Shown here in pieces: positions 26,359 through 37,300 of a stretch of DNA of 64,000 nt. This stretch comes from Winogradskyella bathintestinalis. Lineage in GTDB: Bacteria; Bacteroidota; Bacteroidia; Flavobacteriales; Flavobacteriaceae. Made by a program: the position numbers and the translations under genes. The stretch is taken from assembly GCF_030407435.1 (NCBI RefSeq), contig NZ_JASDDK010000002.1, positions 154,701-218,700 on the forward strand, in the 5' to 3' direction. Below the pieces are notes generated by a model that saw only the letters and a list, made by a program, of their open reading frames with translations, was not told the origin of the DNA and ran no database searches. Each line of letters begins with the position of its first letter. The stretch's first letter is position 1.

Positions 26359-29300
26359 TTTGTTGCTCTTTTAAGTTGAACTTCGGATTTCCAGCTGTAT
26401 AATACTGGAACTACAAATAAAGTTATTAAGGCTATGAGCATTCCACCAAAACTTGGTATTGCCATAGGAATCATTATATCGCTTCCTCGTCCTGTTGATG
26501 TTAGTATTGGTAATAATGCTAAAATGGTAGTCGCAGTTGTCATTAGACACGGTCTGATACGTTTTTCACCTGCTTCTACTATGGACGCTCTAATTTCCTT
26601 TTTATTCTCTGGTGAGTTTCTATCAAAAGTTTGCGTTAAATAGGTTGCCATTACTACACCATCATCTGTTGCAATACCGAATAGTGCAATAAACCCAACC
26701 CAAACCGCTACACTTAAATTAATTGGATGCATCTGGAATAAGTCACGCATATTTTCCCCAAAGAAATTGAAGTTTAAAAACCAATCTTGACCATAGAGCC
26801 ATATCATTATGAATCCTCCTGCAAAAGCTACTGCGATACCTGTAAATACCATTAATGAGGTTGCCACAGAACGGAATTGGAAATACAGTATTAAAAAGAT
26901 AATTGCCAATGCTAATGGCACAACAACAGATAGTGTTTTTTCTGCTCGTAATTGATTTTCATAAGTTCCTGTAAAAGCATAGTTGATTCCTTTTGGAACT
27001 ATTAATTCACCAGAATCTATCTTTTCTTGAATCAATGCTTGTGCATTTTCAACAACGCTTACTTCTGCAAAACCATCTAATTTATCGAACAACACATAAC
27101 CTACTAAAAAGGTATCTTCACTTTTAATGACTTGTGGACCTTGTTCGTAACGAATGGTTGCCAATTCGCTTAATGGAACAGGACTTCCTTTTTCAATCGG
27201 AACATAAATCTGTTGTAAGTCTGTTGGATTTGCTCGTAATTCTCTTGGATAACGAACACGCACACCATAACGCTCTCTACCTTCAACCGTTTGTGTTAAA
27301 ACCATACCACCAACAGCGACTTTTAATACATCTTGTACATCTTGTATAGAAATGCCATAACGTGCAATTTTTTCTCTATCAATATCAATTAACAAATACG
27401 GTTTACCAACAATGCGGTCTGCAAAAACAGCTTCTTTCTTTACACCTTCAGCTTCCTTGATAATGTTTTCTAATTGTACGCCAAAAGCTTCAATTTGCTT
27501 TAAGTCTTGACCTTTTACTTTAATTCCCATAGGTGCTCTCATTCCTGTTTGAAGCATTACCAATCGGGTTTCAATAGGTTGTAGCTTTGGTGCTGACGTA
27601 ACACCTGGCAATCGGGTGACTTTTACAATTTCATTCCAAATATCGTCTGGTGACTGTATTTTTGGTCGCCAGTTTCTATAAAACACACCATCATTATCTT
27701 CTATTAATTGAGACCTTTCGACTGCGCTCAAGGTGACATTTTCTGTATTGTTTGGATTCGGAATAAAACGACCATCTTTCAATTCAAACAAACCATCATT
27801 ATTTACTTTATAACGTTGACGTTCTCCATTTTCATTCAGCATATATTCTGGTTTGTACTGAATGATATTCTCATACATTGATAAAGGTGCTGGGTCTAAA
27901 GCTGATTCTGTACGACCTGCTTTACCCACAACCGTTTTTATCTCTGGAATACTTGCTACTGCCATATCCAATTGCTGTAAAACCCTTTTATTTTCTTCTA
28001 CGCCAGAATGAGGCATAGACGTTGGCATTAGCAGAAATGAGCCTTCATTTAATGATGGCATAAATTCTTTACCTGTGTTTTTCATAATGAAAAATCCTGC
28101 TATTACAATAGCTGTTGGCACAGATAAAAACACTAATTTATTATCTAAACACCATCTTAAAATACGAGTGTAATATTTGATGAATAAAGAAAAAACACCT
28201 AATAAACCAAAGCATATAACACTTACGAAAATGAGATTCCAAAAAATGCTTTTATCTACGCCTAATGGTCTCCAATATTCGGCTAACAAGAATACTATTG
28301 CTGATGCTGAAATAATGATATTGATAAGATTAGCTTGTTTCTCTTTTATCTTATTTTGAAGATTAAGTAATGCTGTGATTCCGAAAGCTATCAAAATCAA
28401 TCCTAACCAATACCCATAAATTATTGCTACGATTCCTAAAGCTATTAAAACACCATTTAAAACATATTTAAAATTGGTTTTAATGCTTTTCTTTCTGAAT
28501 AAAAATGCTGCAAATGGTGGAATTAAAAATAAGGCAACTATTATGGATGCTGTTAATGCAAAAGTTTTTGTGAATGCTAATGGTCTGAATAGTTTTCCTT
28601 CTGCACCAATCATAGTAAATACAGGAATAAAACTAATTATTGTTGTCATTACTGCGGTTACAATAGCACCAGAAACTTCTGCTGTGGCGTTGTAGACTAA
28701 TGTGTTTATGGGTAACTTTTTATGAGATTCCTCGTCGCTCGTTCCTCGCTCTGTCGGAATGACATTTTCATTTTCATCAAGATGCCTAATGATGTTTTCT
28801 GAAAGTATGACACCAACATCGACCATTGTTCCAATAGCAATTGCTATGCCTGATAAAGCGACAATGTTTGCATCTACACCAAAGAGTTTCATTGCAATAA
28901 ACACCATTAAAACTGCAACAGGCAATAGTCCAGAAATTAAAACTGAAGCTCGAAGATTAAACACCATAATGATAATGACCAAAATGGTAATCAATATTTC
29001 AAGCGTTAAGGCTTCGTTAAGTGTGCCTAATGTTTCTTGAATTAACTCTGTTCTGTCATAAAACGGTACTATGGTAACTTGTGATGTTCTACCATCTTGT
29101 AATACTTTTGAAGGTAATCCTGCACTTAATTCGTTGATTTTCTCTTTAACGTTATTAATAACTTCCATCGGATTCGCACCATAACGAGCGACTACAACAG
29201 CACCAACAACTTCTGCACCTTCTTTATCTAATAAGCCACGTCTGGTTGCAGGACCTAATGAAACTTTACCAATATCCTTAATTCGTATTGCTGTATAATC

Positions 29301-30107
29301 TTCGGAAGTAACAACTGCATTTTCAATGTCTGAAATGGATTTTACATATCCTAAACCTCGAACTAAATATTCTGCTTGGTTGATTTCCAAGGTTTGTGCA
29401 CCAATGTCTTTGTTGCTCTCTTTTACTGCTTTTACCACTTGGTTTAACCCAATATTGTATTGTCGCATTAATTCTGGATTGACATCGACTTGGTACTCTT
29501 GAACGTAACCACCAATTGAAGCTACTTCAGAAACACCACTTGCAGATGATAAAGCATATTTAACGTAGTAATCTTGAATACTGCGTAATTCTTGTAAATC
29601 CCAACCACCAGTTACATTTCCGTTTTCATCACGTCCTTCCAGCGTGTACCAAAATATCTGTCCTAATCCTGTGGCATCTGGACCCAAAGCAGGATTGACA
29701 CCTTCTGGTAATAATCCGCTTGGTAGCGAATTGAGTTTTTCGAGAATACGACTTCTACTCCAATAAAACTCTATGTCTTCTTCAAAAATGATATAGATAC
29801 TTGAAAAGCCAAACATAGACGAACTACGAATGGTTTTTACTCCAGGAATACCGAGTAAAGATGTGGTTAATGGATAGGTAATTTGGTCTTCTATATCTTG
29901 TGGTGAACGACCATCCCACTTTGTAAATACAATTTGTTGGTTTTCTCCAATATCTGGAATTGCATCTACAGCTACAGGATTGCTTGGTAAAAATCCAGTA
30001 TCCCAATTAAAAGGTGCGTTTACTGTTCCCCAACCCACGAAAAGGACGAGTAGAAGTACTGCAACGAGTTTATTCTCGATAAGAAATTTAATTGCTTTAT
30101 TAAGCAT
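26355..30107 (-). CDS. cusA: CusA-like heavy-metal RND efflux pump
   Basis: A 1250-residue HME-RND transporter. It starts MLNKAIKFLIENKLVAVLLL and has the two large periplasmic loops of RND pumps. The TM4 region reads IAIAIGTMVDVGVILSENI, the type seen in monovalent (Cu+/Ag+) CusA pumps rather than the divalent CzcA type. Methionine clusters (MPTSMPHSG, LQTGMRAPMGIKV) fit a copper/silver relay. An enlarged middle region (about residues 530-640) adds helices. Two short dispersed repeats are inserted in frame, near residue 454 (VIPTERGTSDEES) and near residue 794 (VTLSAVERSQ). They lie at variable loops and do not break the frame. Confidence 0.93.
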   Translation of the reverse strand: MLNKAIKFLIENKLVAVLLLVLFVGWGTVNAPFNWDTGFLPSNPVAVDAIPDIGENQQIVFTKWDGRSPQDIEDQITYPLTTSLLGIPGVKTIRSSSMFGFSSIYIIFEEDIEFYWSRSRILEKLNSLPSGLLPEGVNPALGPDATGLGQIFWYTLEGRDENGNVTGGWDLQELRSIQDYYVKYALSSASGVSEVASIGGYVQEYQVDVNPELMRQYNIGLNQVVKAVKESNKDIGAQTLEINQAEYLVRGLGYVKSISDIENAVVTSEDYTAIRIKDIGKVSLGPATRRGLLDKEGAEVVGAVVVARYGANPMEVINNVKEKINELSAGLPSKVLQDGRTSQVTIVPFYDRTELIQETLGTLNEALTLEILITILVIIIMVFNLRASVLISGLLPVAVLMVFIAMKLFGVDANIVALSGIAIAIGTMVDVGVILSENIIRHLDENENVIPTERGTSDEESHKKLPINTLVYNATAEVSGAIVTAVMTTIISFIPVFTMIGAEGKLFRPLAFTKTFALTASIIVALFLIPPFAAFLFRKKSIKTNFKYVLNGVLIALGIVAIIYGYWLGLILIAFGITALLNLQNKIKEKQANLINIIISASAIVFLLAEYWRPLGVDKSIFWNLIFVSVICFGLLGVFSLFIKYYTRILRWCLDNKLVFLSVPTAIVIAGFFIMKNTGKEFMPSLNEGSFLLMPTSMPHSGVEENKRVLQQLDMAVASIPEIKTVVGKAGRTESALDPAPLSMYENIIQYKPEYMLNENGERQRYKVNNDGLFELKDGRFIPNPNNTENVTLSAVERSQLIEDNDGVFYRNWRPKIQSPDDIWNEIVKVTRLPGVTSAPKLQPIETRLVMLQTGMRAPMGIKVKGQDLKQIEAFGVQLENIIKEAEGVKKEAVFADRIVGKPYLLIDIDREKIARYGISIQDVQDVLKVAVGGMVLTQTVEGRERYGVRVRYPRELRANPTDLQQIYVPIEKGSPVPLSELATIRYEQGPQVIKSEDTFLVGYVLFDKLDGFAEVSVVENAQALIQEKIDSGELIVPKGINYAFTGTYENQLRAEKTLSVVVPLALAIIFLILYFQFRSVATSLMVFTGIAVAFAGGFIMIWLYGQDWFLNFNFFGENMRDLFQMHPINLSVAVWVGFIALFGIATDDGVVMATYLTQTFDRNSPENKKEIRASIVEAGEKRIRPCLMTTATTILALLPILTSTGRGSDIMIPMAIPSFGGMLIALITLFVVPVLYSWKSEVQLKRATK
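27710..27737. repeat. In-frame dispersed repeat inside the CusA-like gene (28 bases)
   Basis: On the coding strand it begins GTCACCTTGAGCGCAG and ends TCTC, encoding VTLSAVERSQ. It shares length, ends and the GAGCGxAG core with the repeat in the restriction enzyme gene (44123-44150). Confidence 0.6.
28724..28763. repeat. In-frame dispersed repeat inside the CusA-like gene (40 bases)
   Basis: On the coding strand it begins GTCATTCCGACAGAGCGAGG and ends AATCTC, encoding VIPTERGTSDEES. It has the same GTCA...TCTC ends and the same reading phase as the two 28-base copies. Confidence 0.6.
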
Positions 30108-30178
30108 AGTGTTTGATAATTAAACAGTTATATACAATTTTATTTAGATGTATTACAAAAGAAGAACACAACAAAACG

Positions 30179-30205
30179 AGCCCAAAACGGAAAAACCGTA
30201 GGGCT
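30179..30205 (-). terminator. Stem-loop after the HYC_CC_PP gene
   Basis: AGCCC (30179-30183) pairs with GGGCT (30201-30205), with an inner ACGG/CCGT stem. On the minus strand it follows the gene ending at 30227, but the T-tract after it is poor. It may only attenuate transcription into the CusA-like gene. Confidence 0.35.
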
Positions 30206-30226
30206 AAAAAATCACTGTCTAAAAAA

Positions 30227-30640
30227 TCAAATTAAATAAGTCTCGTCAATCTTGAAGATTTGTTTGACGACGAGTGGCGGTTTGTACTCTTCGTAAGAAG
30301 ATACATTTTTATCTAAACCTTCAAAAAGGTTGATGTAAGTATATATAAATGAAGCTACAAATTGTTGTTGTTCAAAAGTAAGTTTGTCAAAATTTAGTTT
30401 TAATTCATCTTGACCATCAATGACTAACTGTTTGTCATTACAACAATTTTTCTTGGTTATAGAGCAACCTTCTGTAGAAGGTTTTTCCATTTCCATTCCG
30501 CAACCTTTTGCTTTATTGAATATAGCAGTTTCCACTAATGTATCGCCACAATAATGCATATTCATAGTAAATGACATTGTAGAAAATAACACTACAAAAG
30601 CCATTAATAAAGACATTATTTTATGTAATACTTGCTTCAT
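30227..30640 (-). CDS. HYC_CC_PP family protein
   Basis: A 137-residue exported protein with the three marks of this Bacteroidota family: HYC (NMHYCGDTL), CC (TKKNCCNDK) and PP (EYKPPLVVK). A hydrophobic N-terminus (LMAFVVLFSTMSFTMN) targets it to the envelope. Such proteins are found with metal efflux systems, and the Cys/His/Met content suggests metal binding, but no biochemical function is known to me. The frame extends to 30670; the ATG at 30640 gives a normal signal peptide. Confidence 0.83.
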   Translation of the reverse strand: MKQVLHKIMSLLMAFVVLFSTMSFTMNMHYCGDTLVETAIFNKAKGCGMEMEKPSTEGCSITKKNCCNDKQLVIDGQDELKLNFDKLTFEQQQFVASFIYTYINLFEGLDKNVSSYEEYKPPLVVKQIFKIDETYLI

Positions 30641-30702
30641 ACTAATTGCAAAGGTATTAAATTTTAACAACTATTGATTTTGTTTAACAGAAGTTTAGTG
30701 GA

Positions 30703-32655
30703 TTAACGCCATTCCATCCGTTGTAATCTTACTGCATTTAAAATAGCCAATAATGCCACTCCTACATCTGCAAATACCGCTTCCCACATTGTTGCCAAGC
30801 CACCTGCACCCAAAATTAGAACAACAACTTTTACTCCAAATGCTAAAATGATATTCTGCCAAACAATTTTGCGGGTGGAACGACTTATTTTAATGGCTCT
30901 CACTACTTTTGAAGGTTGGTCAGTTTGAATAATAACATCTGCGGTTTCTATTGCGACATCACTACCTAAACCACCCATCGCAATACCAACGTTACTCGCT
31001 GCTAAAACTGGTGCATCGTTGATGCCATCGCCAATAAAGGCTATTTTGTTTTCTGGGTTTTTCTTTAATGTTTCAACTTCATTCAATTTATCTTCTGGTA
31101 ATAATCCACCTTTAGCACTTTTAATATTTAACTCTTTAGCGACTTGTTGAGTAATGGAATCTTTATCACCTGAAAGCATCATAATATTTTTAATGCCTAC
31201 TTTTTGTAAATTAACAATTGTTTCTTTGGCATCTTCTTTCAATTCATCTGCAATGACCACGTACCCTGCAAATTGATTATCAATTGCAACTAATACAATA
31301 GATTCTACAATAGATACCGTTTCCGATGGAACATTAATGTTATTCGTAGTCATTAAGGCTTTATTACCTACTAAAACTGTTTTACCATTTACAATGCCTT
31401 TTAATCCTTTACCTGCAATTTCAGAAACGTCTTGTGCTTCAAAATCTTCTCCTTCTGCTTTATACTCTAAAATTGCTTTAGCGATTGGATGAGTAGATTG
31501 TTCTTCCATTGCCATTAGGTATTTCATAAATTCGGCTTCTTCCCAACCAATTGCTTTAACCTCTTTTATTTTGAATACACCTTTGGTAACGGTTCCTGTT
31601 TTGTCCATCACCAATGTATTTATCTTGGTCATTGCGTCGAGAAACGATGCACCTTTGAACAATATTCCATTTTTTGAAGCTGCTCCCAATCCACCGAAAT
31701 AACCTAATGGAATTGAAATCACTAACGCACAAGGACAAGATATTACCAAGAAAATTAAGGCTCTATATAACCAATCTCTAAACACATAATCATCTACAAA
31801 AAAGTAAGGAATGAATGTTACACCTATAGCTAAAAACACCACTATTGGTGTATATATACGTGCAAACTGTCTGATAAATAATTCTGTTTTAGATTTACGT
31901 GCTGTTGCATTTTGAACCAAATCTAATATTCTGGCAATAGAACTATCTTCAAATTTGTTGGTTACTTCAACTTCAATAACACTTTCTAAATTAATACTGC
32001 CTGCGTAAACTTTTGCTTCTTTCTGTATGGAATCAGGTTTACTCTCGCCTGTTAAAGCTGCGGTATTTAATGATGCTTTTTCAGATAATAAAACACCATC
32101 CAATGGAATCTTTTCACCAACACGAATTTGAATTTTCTCTCCAATGTTTACATCTTCTGGCGAAACACTTTTATAATCACCTTCACGAAACACATTGGCT
32201 TCTTTCGGTCTAACATCCAATAATGCTTTTATATTTCCTTTTGCTCTATTGACTGCTGCATTTTGAAACAATTCGCCAACTGCATAAAATAACATTACCG
32301 CAACACCTTCGGGATATTCGCCAATGATAAATGCTCCAATTGTAGCGATTGACATTAAGAAAAATTCTGTGAAAACATCGCCTTTTGTAATACTTTTCCA
32401 TCCTTCTTTTACCACAGGAAAACCAACAGGAATATAGGCTATGCCATACCAAATAATTCTTATCCAGTCTTTAAAGAATGTAACATTAAAATAATCTAAA
32501 GCAATACCAGCAATGAGCATTGTAAAACTTACTATTGCTGGAATGTATGCTTTAAAATTGTTCGGTTCACTTCCGTGATTATGTCCATCATCGTGACTAT
32601 GTTCATTTTCTGAATGTGCCTTTAGGTCTTTTAAATTTAATTTCTTTTTTTTCAT
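30703..32655 (-). CDS. Zn2+/Cd2+/Pb2+-type heavy-metal P1B ATPase
   Basis: A 650-residue P-type ATPase. A His-rich N-terminus (HSENEHSHDDGHNHGSEP) replaces the HMA domain. Then follow helices, the actuator loop (TGES), the metal-site motif SCPCALVISIP, the phosphorylation site DKTGTVTKG, HP in STHPIAKAI, and hinge GDGINDAPVLAASNVGIAMG. A C-terminal helix pair follows with KVVVLILGAGGLATMWEAVFADVG, where the conserved Lys and Asp mark the ZntA/CadA class. It exports divalent soft metals from the cytoplasm. It sits between a Fur-family regulator and the HYC_CC_PP gene. Confidence 0.93.
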   Translation of the reverse strand: MKKKKLNLKDLKAHSENEHSHDDGHNHGSEPNNFKAYIPAIVSFTMLIAGIALDYFNVTFFKDWIRIIWYGIAYIPVGFPVVKEGWKSITKGDVFTEFFLMSIATIGAFIIGEYPEGVAVMLFYAVGELFQNAAVNRAKGNIKALLDVRPKEANVFREGDYKSVSPEDVNIGEKIQIRVGEKIPLDGVLLSEKASLNTAALTGESKPDSIQKEAKVYAGSINLESVIEVEVTNKFEDSSIARILDLVQNATARKSKTELFIRQFARIYTPIVVFLAIGVTFIPYFFVDDYVFRDWLYRALIFLVISCPCALVISIPLGYFGGLGAASKNGILFKGASFLDAMTKINTLVMDKTGTVTKGVFKIKEVKAIGWEEAEFMKYLMAMEEQSTHPIAKAILEYKAEGEDFEAQDVSEIAGKGLKGIVNGKTVLVGNKALMTTNNINVPSETVSIVESIVLVAIDNQFAGYVVIADELKEDAKETIVNLQKVGIKNIMMLSGDKDSITQQVAKELNIKSAKGGLLPEDKLNEVETLKKNPENKIAFIGDGINDAPVLAASNVGIAMGGLGSDVAIETADVIIQTDQPSKVVRAIKISRSTRKIVWQNIILAFGVKVVVLILGAGGLATMWEAVFADVGVALLAILNAVRLQRMEWR

Positions 32656-32712
32656 TGATTCTTAAATTTATTTCAAAGATGCCTTAAAATCAACTGCAAT
32701 GGAAGTGCATTT

Positions 32713-33126
32713 TTAGCTACTACATTTATCACAAATACCTTTTACAACCAAGTTGACGTTTTCAGACACAAAACCATCTGGTACTTTTATTTGAGGGATT
32801 TTATGGTCTGTTAAGCAAATAGTTTTATTGCAATTAATACAATGGAAATGCAAGTGTAAATCGGTTTCAATTTCACAATTACATCCTTTTTCACAGAGCG
32901 CATATTTTGTAATTCCCGTACCATCATCTATTTGATGGACTATTCCTTTATCTTCAAATGTTTTTACAGTTCTGTATAAAGTCGTTCTATCTGCCTTTTC
33001 AAAAGCATTTTCAATATCACTTAAAGTAACAGCGACCTCTTTTTCTGCAAGAAACTTATATATAAGCAAACGCATTGCTGTTATGCGAATATCTTTTGAC
33101 TCTAATACTTCTTCTATTGTGTTCAT
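32713..33126 (-). CDS. Fur-family metal-responsive regulator
   Basis: A 137-residue Fur-superfamily repressor. A winged helix (residues 10-85, with DRTTLYRTVKTFEDKGIVHQ) precedes a dimerisation domain with HLHFHCINCNKTICL and a C-terminal CDKC. The two CxxC pairs form the structural zinc site. Related small Fur proteins in Bacteroidota metal loci respond to Zn or similar ions. It lies 2 bases downstream of the CzcB-like gene and 57 bases before the ATPase, so it probably regulates these efflux genes. No palindromic box was identified. Confidence 0.88.
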   Translation of the reverse strand: MNTIEEVLESKDIRITAMRLLIYKFLAEKEVAVTLSDIENAFEKADRTTLYRTVKTFEDKGIVHQIDDGTGITKYALCEKGCNCEIETDLHLHFHCINCNKTICLTDHKIPQIKVPDGFVSENVNLVVKGICDKCSS

Positions 33127-33128
33127 AA

Positions 33129-34334
33129 TTAATGTGCGTGTTCTGCTTCCCCTTTTTTCATTTCTGCGTTAAGGTAATACGCATTATTATATGCGAATTG
33201 CGTGTTAATTTCCACGTTTTCAACGAATTGAATTGAAACCCAAAGACCATCTTTAGTGCCTATAACTACTTCGATAGGTTTAAAGCTCCAATCGTCATTT
33301 TCTTTTTCTACTGAAAACACATAATATCTATCGCCTTCTTTTATGACGGCACTTTCTGGTAATGCTTTTGTTTCTGTATTTTCAACTTGAATTTTACCTT
33401 GAATATACATTCCAGGAATTAAATTGCCTTTTTTGTTTTCTATTTCTGCGTGTACGTGAACTGCTTTTGGATTGTCCTCAAACGTTTTGCTAACAGAATA
33501 AATTTCTGCGGTAAGTTCTGTATTTGGAATTGATTGTACTGTAAAGTTTACTTTTTGACCTTTCTGTACTTTATATACATCTTTTTCAAAAACCATTAAA
33601 TCTGCGTGAACGTGATGCGTATTTACAATTTCAAATAATTCGGTTTGAGGTTCTACATATTGTCCTGTTTTTACTTCAACTTTTTGCACAAAACCCTCTA
33701 TTGGACTTCGCAAGGCAATACGTTGTGCAATTGTGCCATTACGAACAGAAGAGGTATTGATATTTAATATTTTTAATTGTGCTTCGAGACCATTTACCAT
33801 TGCTATTGAGGCATCATATTCTGCTTCTGCCTTTTGAAAATTAGCACCAGAACCTACACCTGCTTCATATAACTTTTGTTGACGTTCATAATTCTTTTTC
33901 AAAAAATTACTATTACTATAAGCGTTTAAGTAATCGGTTTGCGCTTGTATAATATTTGGATGTGATAGATAAGCCACTACTTGACCTTTATTGACTTTAT
34001 CTCCTTCAATAACTTCAATTGAAACGACATTTGCACCAACAACTGTAGTTATGGCTGCTTCGTTTTGTGGTGGTACTTCTAACGTTCCATTTGCTTCTAC
34101 ATAACCACTCATATTGCGCAATGCAAGTGTATCGATTTTCATTTTTAACGCATCGAATTGTTGTTGTGAAAGCATTACTTCTTCGCTTTCATTATTTGCT
34201 TCATTAACTTCTGTGTTTTGTTCTTCATCGTGGGAATGACCATCATTTTCGTTATGGCTTTCTTTATTTCCGCAAGCTGACACAAAAATGGTTAACACCA
34301 TTACGATAAGGATTTTATATGTTTTACTTTTCAT
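33129..34334 (-). CDS. czcB: CzcB-like RND adaptor with His-rich N-terminus
   Basis: A 401-residue periplasmic adaptor. The signal peptide ends at a lipobox (VSACGNKES), followed by a His/Asp/Glu-rich metal-binding segment (HNENDGHSHDEEQN), the alpha-hairpin flanked by lipoyl halves (VIEGDKVNKGQVVAYLSHP) and the beta-barrel domains. It has no Met/Cys HMBD domain, unlike the CusB-like protein in this window, which fits divalent metals. It ends in HAH. It lies 4 bases from the pump gene and 2 bases from the Fur-family gene. Confidence 0.9.
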   Translation of the reverse strand: MKSKTYKILIVMVLTIFVSACGNKESHNENDGHSHDEEQNTEVNEANNESEEVMLSQQQFDALKMKIDTLALRNMSGYVEANGTLEVPPQNEAAITTVVGANVVSIEVIEGDKVNKGQVVAYLSHPNIIQAQTDYLNAYSNSNFLKKNYERQQKLYEAGVGSGANFQKAEAEYDASIAMVNGLEAQLKILNINTSSVRNGTIAQRIALRSPIEGFVQKVEVKTGQYVEPQTELFEIVNTHHVHADLMVFEKDVYKVQKGQKVNFTVQSIPNTELTAEIYSVSKTFEDNPKAVHVHAEIENKKGNLIPGMYIQGKIQVENTETKALPESAVIKEGDRYYVFSVEKENDDWSFKPIEVVIGTKDGLWVSIQFVENVEINTQFAYNNAYYLNAEMKKGEAEHAH

Positions 34335-34338
34335 TGTC

Positions 34339-37300
34339 TTATTGATTAAAATATTGTAGTTGAAATGTGCTTTCTAAATAATTTACTAATGTTGTTTGTG
34401 CTTCCAATTCTGATTGAATGGCTTCTTTAATCAACTGCGTAAATGCAGTATAATCAATTTCGCCTTCTCTATATGCTAGTAATGCACCTGTTTTTTGCTC
34501 TTTTGTTAATGGCAATACTTGGTCTTTGTAAAACTCCCAAGATGTTTTCCATTTGATATAATTTTCTTTAGCCTGAACAAACCTTGATTTTATTGCTTGT
34601 TTTTTGAACGCTACATTGGTTTCGGCTATTTCTTTATCAATTCTGGCACTTTTAACTTGAGCTTTGTTAGAACCTGATAAAAACGGAATGGAAATTCCTG
34701 CTTGATACGTGTAAAATCCTGAATTACCATTTACTTTTTGTAAACCACCTTGAAAATTGAACTTTGGCAAATTATCTGTTTTTGCAGCTTTGTATTTGGC
34801 TTCAGCTTCATCTACAATATTCTGTGACATACTGTAAAGCGGATGGCTTTCAACATCAAACGTTTTCATCTCCATATCTACAGTTACATCAAATTCATCT
34901 GAAACTGTAAAAATTTCTTCTGATACCAACCACAAATTGAATTGCTGTAAGGCAATAAGATAATCACTATAGGCTTGTACTTTTTTATTTTGAATTTGAA
35001 ACGCTTGATTTTTTGCTGCTGAATATTCTAATTTAGAAATGGCTTCGACTTCATAATTTAAAGCTACTGCTTGTTCAAATTTGGAATAAATGGAATCTAA
35101 TTCTTTATACAAATGATAGTTTCGCTTCATTTGATAGCATTTTGACCAAGCCTTTTTTACTTCTAATTCTAATTCCAATTCGGAAAGTTGAAAGGCTTTT
35201 TGAGCCAATAGTATCCGTTGTTCTTGTAGCTTCTTTTTAGAACCAATACCAAATACATCAATATTAGATTGACCAACACCAATGGTTGTATAAATGCCAT
35301 TACCATTATCAATTTCTTCTCCACCAGTAAAAATTTGAGTAGTACCAAAATCATAGGCAGTCGCTTTTAATTGTTCTTGTTTAGTGATTTCCAATTGCTG
35401 TTGTTTGAGCATTGGATAATTACTTTTTGAGAGTTTTATAGCTTCCTGTAATGAAATTTCGGGAATTGTATCGTTTATCTCTTGTGCATTACTTTGTGTT
35501 GTAAAACCGAATAGTAATAATACCATAGCAGACGCTGTTACTAACTTTTTATTCGGTTTAAACCTAAATGATTTATTTTCTACCCAATGGTATAAAATAG
35601 GTAACACAAATAGTGTTAGTAAAGTTGAAGTTAATAACCCACCAATTACCACAGTAGCCAATGGACGTTGTACTTCTGCACCTGCTGATGATGAAATCGC
35701 CATTGGTAGAAAGCCTAATACATCTGTAAAAGCGGTTAGCATAATAGGCCTGATTCTTCGTTTAGTACCTTCAACAATTCTATCTTTTAGATTGGTAACA
35801 CCTTCTTCCTTTAATTCGTTGAGGCCACTTATCATTACTAAACCATTTAATACCGCAACACCAAATAACACAATAAAACCAACACCTGCCGAAATACTAA
35901 ATGGCATATCACGCAACCATAAGGCTACTACACCACCAATAGTTGCCATTGGAATGGCTATATAAATCATTAAGGTTTGTGGTAAGGACTTTAAAGCAAA
36001 GTAAATCAATATAAAAATGAGCAACAATGCAATAGGTACAACGGTTTGTAAACGGTTGCTGGCACGTTCCAGATTTTCAAATGCACCACCATATCGAATA
36101 AAATAACCTGATGGTAATTCCAATTGTGCATCTAATTTTGATTTTATTTCAGTTACCAAAGATTTTACATCACGACCTCTTACATTAATGCCAACATAGG
36201 TTCTTCTATTGGTATTGTCTCTACTGATTTGCATTGGTCCTGCTTTGTAGCTTATATCAGCAATTTCACGTAACGGAATTTGAGTACCAGAAGGTAAATT
36301 AATGTACAGGTTTTGAACATCTGAAATATCTTTTCGGTTTTGAGAACTTAAACGCACCACTAAATCGAAGCGTTTTTCACCTTCAAAAATCACACCTGCT
36401 GTACCACCTGCAAATGCAGATTGTACGGTTTGATTCAGTGTATTTATTTGAAGTCCGTATTGTGCCAATTTGTTCCTATTGTAATTAATGGTCATTTGTG
36501 GCAAACCTGTTGTGGCTTCCGCTTTCATATCTCCAATACCTTCTGTACCTGCAATAATTTTAGATATTTCTTCGGCTTTTTGGGATAAGATGTCAATTTC
36601 TTCACCATAGAGTTTTATGGCAATATCTTCACGAACACCTTCAAGTAACTCATTAAAACGCATTTCAATAGGTTGGGTAAACTCATAATTAACACCAGGA
36701 ACGATTTCAACCGCTTCTTTTATTTTCTCAATCAATTCATCCTTTGTTTCTGCTGATGTCCATTCGCTTTTAGGTTTCAGAATCACAAAAACATCTGCTA
36801 AATCCATTGGCATTGGGTCGGTTGGTATTTCGGCAACGCCTATACGACTGACTATTTTTTCGACTTCTGGAAATTTGGCTTTTACTATTTGTTCTATTTT
36901 GGTAGTGGTCTCAATAGTTTCTGTAAGTGAACTACCTGGTTTTAAAATAGCGTGAAATGCAATATCACCTTCATCGAGTTGTGGGATAAACTCGCCACCC
37001 ATTCTTGAAAACATAAAAACCGTTATCCCGAACAGCACAACTGCAATACCAATTACCCATTTACCTTTTCGCAATGCTCTAACCAATAAAGGTTGGTATT
37101 TATCTTCAACCCAATGCACAAATCGGTCTCCATAGGATTTTTTATCATTTATAGGTGCTCTTAAAACTAAAGCAGACATCATTGGTACATACGTTAAACA
37201 AAGTACCATTGCACCAATCATAGCGAAAATAAAGGTCAGTGCCATTGGTTTAAACATCTTTCCTTCTATACCTTGTAAGGCTAAAATGGGTAGAAAAACA